Positions 1-10,393 of a stretch of 64,000 nucleotides of DNA are shown piece by piece; position 1 is the stretch's first letter; each line of letters starts with the position of its first letter. The notes beneath the pieces were generated by a model. It did no database searches, was not told the origin of the DNA, and saw nothing but the letters and a program-made list of their open reading frames with translations. Origin of the DNA: Punica granatum (Eukaryota; Streptophyta; Magnoliopsida; Myrtales; Lythraceae); NCBI RefSeq assembly GCF_007655135.1, contig NC_045132.1, positions 21,322,354 to 21,386,353 on the forward strand. Direction: 5' to 3'. A program made the position numbers and the translations under genes.

Positions 1-1015
1 TTAAGAAATCTAGAATATTCCATTCAGAAATCGGGATCTAACCAGGCTCATAAAATCTAATATAATTTACATAATATCTATAAAATATTATCTAATTTAA
101 AATTTCAGAAGATTTTGTTGATAATTTTATAATTTAAAATAATTTAAAATTTTTAAAACTGAAAATATCGAGAAAATCTCTTTTTGAAATGAAGCGTTCC
201 GAGACCATTTGGCCTGGTCAATCTCATACCTTGCTTTCATATGTATATATAGATTTATGTGATGAAATAAATTACTTTTTATTTTAAAAAATTCAAGATC
301 CATAAATAATATCTATATCTATATCTCTATCTATATAATAAAATCTTATCATTTATTTCAAATACATTTTCCGTTATGTAGATATAGATTATAAAAATTA
401 AAGAAATGAAGAAAGCGGATTTTATGATGAGATATCGCTAAAAACATATTTTATTAAAAATAATTTCGAAAATTAAAATTTAAGAGATCTATAAAATTTT
501 ATTTTAAAAAGGAGCATTCTATAACTGTTTGGTCAGACCCATGTCATATCTTGCTTTCATATGTATATATAGATTTATTTTGATGAAATACTACTTTCTA
601 TTTCAAAAAAAACCAAGATTATTAAATAATATCTATATATAATAAAATCTTCTCATTTATTTCAAATATATTCTTATTATATAGATATCGATATAGATAT
701 AGATTATAAAAATGAAAGAAATCAAGAAAGTGGATTTTAGAAAATTCTATTAAAAAATCGAGATCTAACCGGGCTCACGGAATCTAAATAAAATATAATC
801 TTTTTTTTTCCAGTGAACAAATTTTGTTTTTTTGGAAAGAAAGTATAATTTATAAAATACATATAAAATATTATCTAATCTATAATTTTCAAAGATTTTG
901 TTACTAATTTCATAATAAAAGATAATTTTAAATTTTAAAAACTCAATAAACGGAAAAAATTTCATTCATAAATGGAGGATTATCCGACCAAGGCCACCTC
1001 GTATCTTGCTTTCAT

Positions 1016-1049
<34 letters not shown>

Positions 1050-1060
1050 CTTTTTAATTT
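1..1060. repeat. AT-rich degenerate tandem repeat block
   Basis: No gene is seen here. A phrase around ccttgctttcatatgtatat occurs at about 226-258 and 545-577, and a shortened copy ending in a CA/TA run occurs at about 1001. A second shared phrase, close to atctaacc(a/g)ggctca, occurs near 35 and 762, and a third (gaaag[c/t]ggatttta) near 411 and 725. This indicates two to three diverged tandem copies of roughly 320-450 bases. The family was not recognised. Confidence 0.6.
1016..1050. repeat. (CA)n/(TA)n microsatellite
   Basis: A short CA run passes directly into about eleven TA units. It sits at the right edge of the AT-rich tandem block. Confidence 0.85.
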
Positions 1061-1377
1061 AAATTAGTGTCATTTTCGACATTGTAACATTAATAAAAAT
1101 AGCTAACAACTAATAGTTATAATTTTTAAGATTTTGGACCCATGCATTGCACAGGTGTATTAATCTATAAAAAACAAAAACACAATATCCTAATCGTACA
1201 AGTAATTTCTGCCCTCCATGATTCTCGAAGCATCGCTAAGCCAATGGTGGTATCATTCCAACACCTTAGAGTTGGTTCGCGTCAATATGAAAATCGACTA
1301 ATAAAATTTCTCATTCTTTTATTGCCACATGAAACAATCTTTTTTTTTTTTTTGTAAATATAGGATGTTCATTAGCA

Positions 1378-1782
1378 CTAACCATTCGTGTGCAATGCGC
1401 TTACAATTTTTAGAGTCGATAACCCCATAATGTCATCAAACAAGAACTTCCTAACTGAGGAAGGTGGAAAGGATAAAGTAACAAAACCATCAGTCATCTC
1501 ATCTCCGAGGCTAGTAAGGTGATTTGCACATTTGTTAACCTCCCTATAAGCATGCTCGGGAATGATCGCATCAAATTGTTGGCATATAGTCCTGCAATCA
1601 TCGATTAGGTTCTTTAGAGCAACATTAGAGGAGTTGCTCCACACCCAATTGATAACTAACTTTGTATCAAGTTCCACTATGAGCTCTTGAATCTCGCATT
1701 CATGGGCTAGCATCAACCCTTGACGTAGAGCCTTAAGCTCAACAACAGGACTTCCTGTTCTTCCTAGGTTCATCAGACACAC
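1378..1782 (-). pseudogene. RNase H-like fragment of a non-LTR retrotransposon
   Basis: The minus-strand frame encodes about 134 residues resembling the plant RVT_3/RNase H-like domain found at the end of LINE polyproteins. Visible parts are an E-x-K/R-A-L-x-x-G-L helix (VELKALRQGLMLAHE), a strand ending in VELDTKLVINWV, and a late segment with a conserved Asn and Ala (REVNKCANHLTSLG). No reverse transcriptase or endonuclease is present on either side, and the frame does not begin at a convincing gene start. It is most likely a dead 3' piece of a LINE. A domesticated RNase H-like gene is possible but less likely. Confidence 0.6.
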
Positions 1783-2342
1783 GAAACAATCAAACCATGA
1801 TTAATATCATTCTCATTCCTATTAAGGGCATTCACTAGTACAATAAGAAACATGTCATTCGTAAAACTTCACGGACTTTGCATTAGATCTATCGGGACTC
1901 TTTCGGCATTTGACTCTCTTATTTGCTTCTATAAACACGATAGGCTCCGAGTTCGATTACTATTACTCGATTTCCAATGTCCCTTTATTTCTTATCAGTC
2001 CAAGAGCTTAGAATTTTATGAATTTTTCTGAAGGCCCTTAAACTGAAAATACCATTAATCGCCCGGATCAGCCCATTATGAGATCCGACCCATTTCAGTA
2101 CCCGAATTATGACCCGTTTGCGAGATGTCAGACAGCCACCGGTTACAAAAGCACGAACAATCGAGCCGCCCCTTCGTTTCCATCGACAAATTCGTTCTTT
2201 TCGGATCCCAAATTCTATCGGGGGAAATTTTCCGTTCTCGATTCAATTGATTTGATATCTACACCTCATAATTGTAGTATCCTCTCGTTTCTCTATCGAT
2301 TGATACCTCCTTCGTTGCCAGATTTTCGATTCGAAGTTATCT

Positions 2343-2358
2343 AGGGTTAGGGTTTTTG
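2343..2358 (+). promoter_or_regulatory. telo-box-like AGGGTTAGGGTTTTT element
   Basis: A double AGGGTT motif lies in the leader/promoter of the ELM2/SANT gene, and a second copy (tagggttagggtttc) lies near 2622-2637. Telo-boxes of this kind are common near the transcription starts of plant housekeeping and growth genes. The function here is inferred. Confidence 0.45.
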
Positions 2359-3015
2359 ATCTCCCAATTCACCCAATTTTCCTTCCGATCTGTTGATTTA
2401 TTGTATAATTCTCTTGATTTCTGCCGAAACCCCCTTTTAAATTGGGTTAATTTAGCTGGGTCTGCCGATCGGTCCCTCAATTAGGGATTCGAATTCTTCG
2501 ATAACCTTTGCTTCAACGATTTTGAAGGATTCCTTGGGGTTGAGCTTTTCAAAGTTCTGCTGTGACGATCTTTGTCCTCATTCTTTTGTAATTTTGAGAT
2601 ACCTCCTCCGAATTGAGAAACTAGGGTTAGGGTTTCTCTGAAATTTGGGAGCCCCTCCGTTTCGTCTAATTGGTTTGGGAATTTGCACTCTCAGTCCTCA
2701 ATTTACTGTTTCCCCAACCTCCTCGTGGGTATTGCTCAATTTGGGTGTCGCTTCGGGCGTATTTGGATCTCCACTGGGTTTTGCTCTTGGCGCCAGTACT
2801 GGTTTGAATTTGGTGGATTCGTAAGAGGTATACTATATAATTTGTGCTATATGACTTTTGTTTATGAATGTTAATTTTATCGCTTTTGAACTATAAGGGC
2901 TAGTTTAATTGCCTTTTATTTAGCTAAGCAATTCGGGTTAGCAGCAGAAGCTGTGAACTCATTACTCGAGCAATTGGCCCATTATGGTATCGTTTGTCAC
3001 TGAAGGTATCATAAT

Positions 3016-4500
3016 ATGGGACTTAAGAGACCTTTTGAAATCGAGGATTTGCAAGAGCCTCAGAAGCATTCAAAACAGGCTGAACCTGATTTCAAGGAAG
3101 CTGGTCAAGTTCATGGCATATTTTCAGAACCTGATATCTCAGGTAATAAGACGATTAATCTGCACTGCGGTGTATGTTCCTATATGTTTGTATAACAAGA
3201 TTAAGTGAGAGCTGTGAGGTGTTATGTTACCTTGATGTGAGGGCTAATGGGCAATGCTAAATGTATGACAGATGGGGACAAGTATGTATTTCCTAATTAT
3301 TCACCTCTCAAGGAAATTGGGAATGATTTCATCTTTGACATTCCATACTTCGATATTGAAGTCGCGACAAGTGGTGCCTCATCATTGGTCACCCATGGTT
3401 CTAGTGAGGAAGACGTGGAGTCTGAGACAGTGGGTCATTTTGAGGATGTCTCCTCTTCCTTGGACTGCTCTCCTGAAAGGATTGTTCCAATTGGATCAAA
3501 TCATCAGGCTAGGCTTCCACCTTGGGTTGGCCAAATGTACATGTCTGAGCTGTACAATTTTGATAAGGAGGATACTGAAGAGAACTACCTGGGGACTTGC
3601 ATTATCCCCATGCCTGATGAAAGTACCTTTGAACTTGATCAGGGAATCGTAGGAGGGGGAAGGAAAGATTGCAGCTGTATAGATAAGGGGTCTATGAGGT
3701 GCGTGAGACAACATATTACTGAATCTCAGGAGGACGTGAGAACCAATCTTGATGATGAAAAGTTTGTCCTTCTGGGGCTAGCTGACTTGGGAGAGGAGGT
3801 GGCTTGTGAATGGAGTGAGGAAGAGGAGCAGTTATTCAATGAGGTTGTCTTCTCAAACCCAGTGTCAGCTGGCAAGAACTTCTGGAAGCGTTTATCAGCT
3901 ACATTTTCTTCGCGAACAAAAAGGGAGCTGGTGAGTTATTACTTCAACGTGTTTATGCTTCGGAAGCGGGCCACACAGAACAGGTGCAGGTTTCTGGATA
4001 TTGATAGCGATGATGATGAATGGCACAGAAATATGTATGAAATTCCTAAGGAAGTTGATGTGTTCCAGAGTGCATCTCTCGGCTATAATAATCAATGGGC
4101 TGAGCATGGCAACATTTGTATTGAACAAGATGAAGATGGAGATGAAGGTGAAGATGATGAATATGAATATGAATATGGGGATGTAGACAATGATGAAGAA
4201 GGAATCCGATGTCACAATGAAGAAGCATTTCCAGTCAAGTCGTTTGCTGAGAATACGTTTGGGAATTGGGATGAGAGAACTGATGTTATTGGAGACTTCT
4301 TTGGTCTTCAAGATGATTCATGCACATCCTTCGATTATCTGTTGACTTCACCTGTTGATACTCATGGGCCAGTCAACGGAGACACAGCTGTACATGCCAA
4401 GGCCAGAAGCAGCAAATCGTGTGAGGAAACTGATGGTTCGAGAGGAGTGGATGATGCAAAAGGCATAGTATTCCAGGAATCAAAGGAATCCAACAAATAG
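3016..4500 (+). CDS. ELM2/SANT (Myb-like) domain protein
   Basis: Two coding exons, 3016-3142 and 3272-4500, join in phase 1 to give 451 residues. The first exon starts MGLKRPFEIEDLQE, the typical N-terminus of this plant family, so the intact downstream ATG at 3247 is not the real start. An ELM2-like segment begins near residue 124 (LPPWVGQMYMSELYNFDKED). A SANT/Myb-like fold covers about 222-272 (CEWSEEEEQLFNEV ... ELVSYYFNVFMLRKRA). A very acidic stretch lies at about 325-352. ELM2-SANT proteins usually bind histone deacetylases in nuclear co-repressor complexes; that role is inferred here. The closest remembered relatives are Arabidopsis At1g26580, At2g03470 and At1g13880. The leader (about 2080-3015) probably has an intron at about 2821-2945, and a long poly-T run follows the 3' end. 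Confidence 0.88.
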
Positions 4501-4680
4501 TTTCGATGCATGGCTTGGAGCATAATTGAGGGATATTTCCTCTCTGAAGTGGAAGTTGGGATGAGGCGCAGAATGATGGCTTGTACAGTAACTGTCTCGT
4601 TTTTAGCAAGCTTAGTTCATCAGTAGAGTCTCAATCCAATTCCCTTGATTAATTTCTGCACAAGTTGTGACTTCAGGTCC

Positions 4681-4708
4681 TGTTTTTTTTTTTTTTTTTT
4701 TTTTTTTT
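4681..4708. repeat. poly-T run
   Basis: About 28 consecutive T lie in the 3' flank of the ELM2/SANT gene, interrupting what is probably its 3' UTR. It may be the tail of an old retroposed insertion, but no retroposon body was recognised beside it. Confidence 0.8.
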
Positions 4709-4709
4709 G

Positions 4710-6000
4710 GGCGCCCTAAGCACTAAGTGCCTGTCCTTCCGTCTTACAATGGAATGCAACATCTTTTTTTTATGCAAGCAATTCCTTGTATATTTTCTGT
4801 AATGAGTTTTGGTTATACGTGAGCTGAGTGTAGATTGTCCGAAAATTTGAAAATTGAACTTACTTAGTATCGATCTTATTGAATAAAATAGAGTTCAGGG
4901 TTGAACTTCTTAGCGTGATCTGAAGGCATTCGAGGAGATACAAATGTCAAATTCTGATAGCTGATGATGAGGTTTAATCTGTTGGATTGCGCACTGCTGC
5001 AGGATATTCAATACTTTTGTGTTGCTATTACTAAGCAAATTTTGGTGATCTACCCCTTTGGAGCATCTGATTAAAGTTTCAATTGTGCTTGTCTGAGTTC
5101 ATTACAAAGCTCGGGGCGCCTTGCAACTCCAATCGGGGTTTAAGGTTGAAAATTGCCAAGGAAAAGGGAATGAGGCTTAATGTCCCCTAAGGCCCAGCTA
5201 ATTTCATGCTTCTGAATGTTGACAGTATCTTTTCTCGAACCCAAGAATAATGATCAAGTAAAAAATACATATATATTTTAAAAAGAAAACCTTTAAAAAA
5301 CCAATCGTTTAAATAGTTGGTGTACAGGGAAAGGTCAAACTCTTGCCATTGGGAATGATTCATTGGAGATGTTCGATTATTACAATGCATCTTAAGGCAA
5401 AATCTGGATAATTCTATAGAAATGTTGGGAATAAAACCATCAGAATGTGATTGGTGCCGCTTCCATCTCGCAAAATGACATGCCTCAGCTAAGCCAAGAA
5501 GCATACTTATCCGGTAATTCCTCGTAGGTTTTGCTAGGTCCAATCCAATAAATATAGTATCGTATTAACTTTCAAATCGCGGCAACTGTGTTATCTTTAT
5601 CTACTTAGGCTAAAGATGCACACCACTGGTAAGATGCAATGAGAATGACACGTTTTCCGGATCATAACAAGTTTATAACTCACACAGGGTACAATAACAA
5701 AGCCGAGCACGAACTGCGGGTGGTCTTGGCTGTCAAGGAGGGAAAGCCTGCAGGTGCAGAGCCTCGACGGAGACAAGGGAGGGTCCCCTAAGCTCTCAGC
5801 ATTTCACTTGGGGCCTAAAAAGCCCAGCTAGCCGAAGAAGACAAAACAGGGCATAAAGCTCAGAGAGATCTCGGGATGTTTGTTTAAGTTTCGAGTCTGT
5901 GTTGGAGGCAGAATCTAGTACTCCACGCACCTTAGAATCCTCAAAGCATCTCCTACAGCCGATCTGAGCCGTCCGATAGGGGCAGAGAGGATCACTCTCC
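4710..6000. other. intergenic spacer
   Basis: No protein or RNA gene was recognised between the ELM2/SANT gene and the zinc-finger gene. Open frames such as the minus-strand one at 5187-5543 have no domain-like content. Confidence 0.6.
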
Positions 6001-6099
6001 TCTCTACACGTGCTGTCCTCTCTTTTCTCCCCCGCACCCTATGAAATCTTTTTGCTTCCATGCATGGAATTCTCCTCCTCCAACTACACAAACAAGAGG

Positions 6100-6152
6100 G
6101 AGAGAGTTTATAGAAAGAGGGGGAGAGAGAGGGAGGGGGAGAGAGAGAGAAG
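6100..6152. repeat. GA-rich low-complexity tract in the zinc-finger leader
   Basis: A GGGAGAGAGAGGGAGG-type purine tract in the presumed 5' UTR or core promoter of the downstream C2H2 gene. Such tracts are frequent in plant leaders. Confidence 0.6.
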
Positions 6153-6578
6153 AGTCAGTCATGACCTCTGCTTTGCTGTGATTGCTCACCCTTCAGCACT
6201 GGTCTCCATCTCCCCCATAAAGTTCTGATCTTTCCGATTTGGATATTCATTTTCCAACCTAGACAATGGGAGCTCTGTCGGGTCTCCTCACCCGGGTCGG
6301 ATCTTGAAGCTTGGTCCTCCCCGAGCAGTCGCCTGTGGCAAAAAGTTGCGAGCTTTGGTGATCTTCAGGAACAAGGTTACACCTTTCAGCTTCTTCTTGA
6401 TCTGCGTTCCTCTCTGCTAGTGGACCAGAAATGCAGCAGCGTTCGTTAGTTCCTTAGAAGAAGTTCGACTCTTCCGAGGTAAGTTTTTTAGTCTGCTGAT
6501 CTTTTCTTGCTCGCTGGGTGTTTGCCCTTTGCTGGTATAACTGAGTGATCGATCGATTTCACACGAGATTAGAAGGTG

Positions 6579-7997
6579 ATGATGATGGCGACGACGACAA
6601 AGTTTGTCTGCAAATTCTGCAACAAGAGGTACCCTTGTGGCAAATCCTTGGGTGGCCACTTGAGGTCCCACAGGTTTGGGACCAATCTGAGCGAGGACGA
6701 TTGCAGTAGAGCTAGTGGGAGCAGCAACCATGAGAAGAGGGAGTTGGGCCCCGAGGTCGGTGGGAGCTCAGGTTACGGCCTCAGGACGAACCCGAAGAAG
6801 ACGCGGAGGTTCCGGGATTCGAGCTCTGTTGCTTTTCACCAGCAGGGTTATAGCAATGTGTGTAAGGAATGTGGTAAAGGGTTCCAATCGATGAAAGCTC
6901 TGTGTGGTCACATGGCTTGTCACTCTGAGAGGGAGAAGACAAGTGATTGCTTTGAAGAAGAAGAAGATGATGACGACGATGACGAAGAGGGAGAAGAGGA
7001 AGAAGATGTTACTGATCAGACTGGTTATCAGAGTAAGCAGTTTAAACCTGTAGTGGAGAGTGATCAATCTAATGGGTACTCCTCCGTCTCGGAGATCGAG
7101 CAAGAACAAGAAGAATTGGCTAGGTGCTTGATGATGCTATCAAGGGACGATCGTAGCCGGCGAATTCCGAATTCAAGTGTTTCATTGGTTCTGGAGTCCA
7201 AATCTTCCCCAATTCGTGTTAGGGTCAGAGCTGTCGAAGGCCTGAACAGTGCTGGGCACAATGAGATTATGGAGACGAAGAAACAGCAAGGTAGAGATTG
7301 TAAACTAAAATCAGCTGAGATTCTCCTAGGTTCCGATAAATCTGATTCTGGGTATATGATGTACGAAGAGCAGAACTCCGACAGCTCCATTGATGAGCGC
7401 ATAAAGATCAAAGAATTGGCCAAGCCCAAAAGGGTGAGAGACATGACTGATTTTACTCATCTGGGAAAGAAACTTGACAAGAAAATTGATTACATGGCTG
7501 CAGGTAAGAGAATCCGAAATGATTCCGAAAGTCCCAAGGACGGTCCTTCATGTGCTGGAGGAATTGATTTCGCTCTCATTGCCAGCAAGCAAAATCATCA
7601 GTGCAATGTCTGTTACAAGCTGTTTGACTCTCGCAAAGCGCTCTCGGGACATAGATCGGCATCATCCTGCTACAGGAAAGTCGAACCTCTTCCTCCTTCT
7701 GAGTCCAATATGGATGTAAACAGACAATGGACCAGCAAGAAACTGAGCAGTGACTTGAAGAAGAAACTTGTCGGCACTAAGAAGAGCTATAGGCATGAGT
7801 GTCCGATCTGCTTCCGGGTCTTCAAGTCGGGCCAAGCGCTTGGGGGCCACAAGAGATCCCACTTCTTGGGAAGTTCGGAAGAGAGATCAATGGCCATTCA
7901 TCAGGACATCAATAAGGTCCAGGGTCTTATTGATCTGAACCTTCCTGCTCCGCTCGAGGAAGATGGCAACGAGGATTGCCGGTTCGTGCTGTGCTAG
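6579..7997 (+). CDS. C2H2 zinc-finger transcription factor, ZAT type, with EAR motif
   Basis: A single coding exon gives 472 residues. Translation starts at the first ATG of an ATG triplet; the preceding GTG is not a start. There are four C2H2 fingers: residues 9-31 (CKFC ... KSLGGHLRSH), 94-116 (CKEC ... KALCGHMACH), about 340-364 (CNVC ... KALSGHRSASSC, last ligand Cys) and 406-430 (CPIC ... SGQALGGHKRSH). Only the last has the canonical plant QALGGH helix. An acidic D/E run lies at about 124-145. DLNL at 452-455 is an EAR repression motif. This order fits a nuclear repressor of the ZAT1/ZAT4/ZAT9 group; target genes cannot be read from sequence. The leader seems to contain an intron at 6479-6572 (gtaagt ... 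ttag) ending seven bases before the start. Confidence 0.93.
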   Translation: MMMATTTKFVCKFCNKRYPCGKSLGGHLRSHRFGTNLSEDDCSRASGSSNHEKRELGPEVGGSSGYGLRTNPKKTRRFRDSSSVAFHQQGYSNVCKECGKGFQSMKALCGHMACHSEREKTSDCFEEEEDDDDDDEEGEEEEDVTDQTGYQSKQFKPVVESDQSNGYSSVSEIEQEQEELARCLMMLSRDDRSRRIPNSSVSLVLESKSSPIRVRVRAVEGLNSAGHNEIMETKKQQGRDCKLKSAEILLGSDKSDSGYMMYEEQNSDSSIDERIKIKELAKPKRVRDMTDFTHLGKKLDKKIDYMAAGKRIRNDSESPKDGPSCAGGIDFALIASKQNHQCNVCYKLFDSRKALSGHRSASSCYRKVEPLPPSESNMDVNRQWTSKKLSSDLKKKLVGTKKSYRHECPICFRVFKSGQALGGHKRSHFLGSSEERSMAIHQDINKVQGLIDLNLPAPLEEDGNEDCRFVLC

Positions 7998-7999
7998 AC

Positions 8000-10240
8000 T
8001 GTCCATTACTATGGAAGTATCTCCTTGTTTCTATTTTTTGAGGCTTATTATTTCCATTTTTAATTCTTACCGGTTCTTGTTAAATGGTAGACTTCAACTT
8101 GTCAACGTCAGCTTCCCCATTATTTCATTGAATTCCAATGCTTTCCTTCCACACAATGTTCAGGTGCACCCCTTTGATTGCAGCACAAAGCTTAAGAGTC
8201 TATGCTTCTAAACTAGACTTCCATAATACACTTCATTTTCCATTTTGTCCAATTTATATTTACGTCACAAATCATTAGATCATATGCGCTATCATCTATC
8301 GTCCATCGACAAGTACAAGTGATAAATAAGAGTACGTGTGGAACATTTTTCTCAATTAGTATATATATTGTGTAATGTGACTAGCCTCGTCCCTCTATGT
8401 AGTTCGTATCATTGTAATAGTTTGCTCATGGAAAGGGGCCCCACAACAGGGCCACCTGCTTTATTAGGCTCTAAAGTGCCACGGCCAAATTTTAGGGTAG
8501 GAAGAGAAGTTTCCCTCCTGTCTGATAAAAGGCAATTAAATCGACCTTTGCCATGACAATGGGAAAAGGGATCATTAGGGGCAAACCCAAAAGGACAATT
8601 CAGCTGTTATGTTTATAGAAGAACAGCATGGTCCACTGTTCTTTACTGATATATTAGGAGAGGAGGGGAAGGGGAAGGAGAAAAAGGAAAAAGGTGAACA
8701 GTGCTGTTCTTCACAATAAATAAGGTGGATGTCTTTCGTTTCCTTTGCTATGGCATTGTCCCTATCCCCCACATTTAGTTCACTCTTCACGAGCTGTTGG
8801 CTTATTTGACATCCTCGGCTGCTCTCACAGCCCTTCAATTACTACGAGGTAATAACAGCATTGTCTGGTATTGTTCGGGTAAAGACATGGGATGGCGTCG
8901 TAGAATGTTATGATCTACAGTACAAGACAATCTCGCAGCTATCTGCTATACATCATAAGATCTATCGAAAGGTCTAATTATGTACATATCTTGTTTGTAT
9001 AATGGGATTACAGTTACAGATAAAACATTGCCGTAACTTATCATGCTGCTTAATATACATGACTGATCTTCTTGGCATGGATATTTAGTAGTTGGCAAGT
9101 CTTTTTTTTTTTTTTTCCCTGCTGGATTAGTTGGCAACTCTTTAATGTGAAGATTTGGGCTAGAAATGTTGTGTGTATGTGTGTTGGGAGGAATAGTGAG
9201 GAAGAGATGTCCACTTCTATTAATTGCTCATGAAGAAAATGGGCTCAAAGGTAGTTGTACATCACCTAACATTAGCCACTCTGCTTTTGTCCCATAGCTT
9301 CCGAGGTTCGCTTTTGATAAAAATAAATTCCATAACCCATCCAATCCTACATTACTTCCCATAATTAGTACTCTTTTACTTAGCCATCGACGTACAGGAT
9401 GCAGCCGCTCAAACGATTGATCTGAGCGTAGTATTGACTGTCGTGATTCATCCGGTCTGCACGGATCGGATCTGGATCAGATATCTTTCTGCCAAGGAGT
9501 TCGTTCGAGAATTTTGCGGAACTGTTTTGTTTTCGAGTAGGACATGTGGAGTTCAAGTAGGGATAGGTTTGGCTCTTGGAAAGAAATCTTCTAACAACTT
9601 AAGCACTAGATTTATGTTGCTTCTCCATTCTCTACTGACTACTGACTTGGTCTTCTCTTAGCTTGTGGCCACAAACAGGTGCAATGTGTTGGGTTCAGGT
9701 GGGGGCCAGCTCAAATATGTGGGATCTATGAGATACCTGAAAGGAGAACTCTACGGTCTAATTCTTGGACAGTTTATGAGTCCCTCCACAGTCGATACAT
9801 AGTAGGTCCCATGTTGATCCAATGGTCTTTCGATGTTTATGAACGGTCGATGAATCGGGTGGAAGAACTTCCTTACATGTGAAAAAGCGCTTTCATGTTG
9901 ATTACTTGTGGGTTTCACCGAATGCTTCCTTTCGCGCAACTTCACTTCCATTGCGCTTGCTCGTATCCGAATCCAAACGCTCAATTCTGTACTCTTCAGA
10001 GATCCTCAAACCAACCGCTAGTTCATTCCTTGTAACGTAATTAACAGAGAACATGCCACACATTGCATCTGCTGAACGACTTTATGTTTTCGGACAACCG
10101 ATGAGCCATGAACCAAACTCTAAGAACATTAAAAATTAGGCATCGCTAGCCCCTCATGTAATTGGAAAAAATAAAAATAAAAAACCCATAAATAAAAAAG
10201 TATGTTGAGCGTGAAATTACCATTCTAGCCCCTTACTAAT
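8000..10240. other. intergenic spacer
   Basis: This is the 3' UTR of the zinc-finger gene followed by a spacer of about 2 kb. The open frames here (for example 8575-8838 minus and 9751-9984 minus) look non-coding: no domain, no splice partners and no consistent start. A short T run at about 9103-9117 is the only low-complexity tract noted. Confidence 0.6.
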
Positions 10241-10325
10241 TCACAAAGCTCTGATGAGTCCCAAAGCACGTACACGACAATACTTTGTATACATGTCGGA
10301 ATCGTTCGTTCCACAGTTAGACTCA

Positions 10326-10342
10326 GAGAGAGAGAGAGAGAT
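10326..10342. repeat. (AG)n run upstream of the LRR gene
   Basis: A short AG dinucleotide run 50-70 bases upstream of the LRR protein start, probably in its leader. Confidence 0.7.
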
Positions 10343-10393
10343 AGAAATCTATACAGGCAAAATGGCGCGTGTCGATTCGCACTGTTCACTGCA

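Noticed and set aside
3247..4500. Single-exon reading of the ELM2/SANT gene starting MGNAKCMTDG
   Set aside because: A family-typical first exon lies upstream at 3016-3142 and splices in phase to 3272; the first residues of the single-exon reading are intron sequence.
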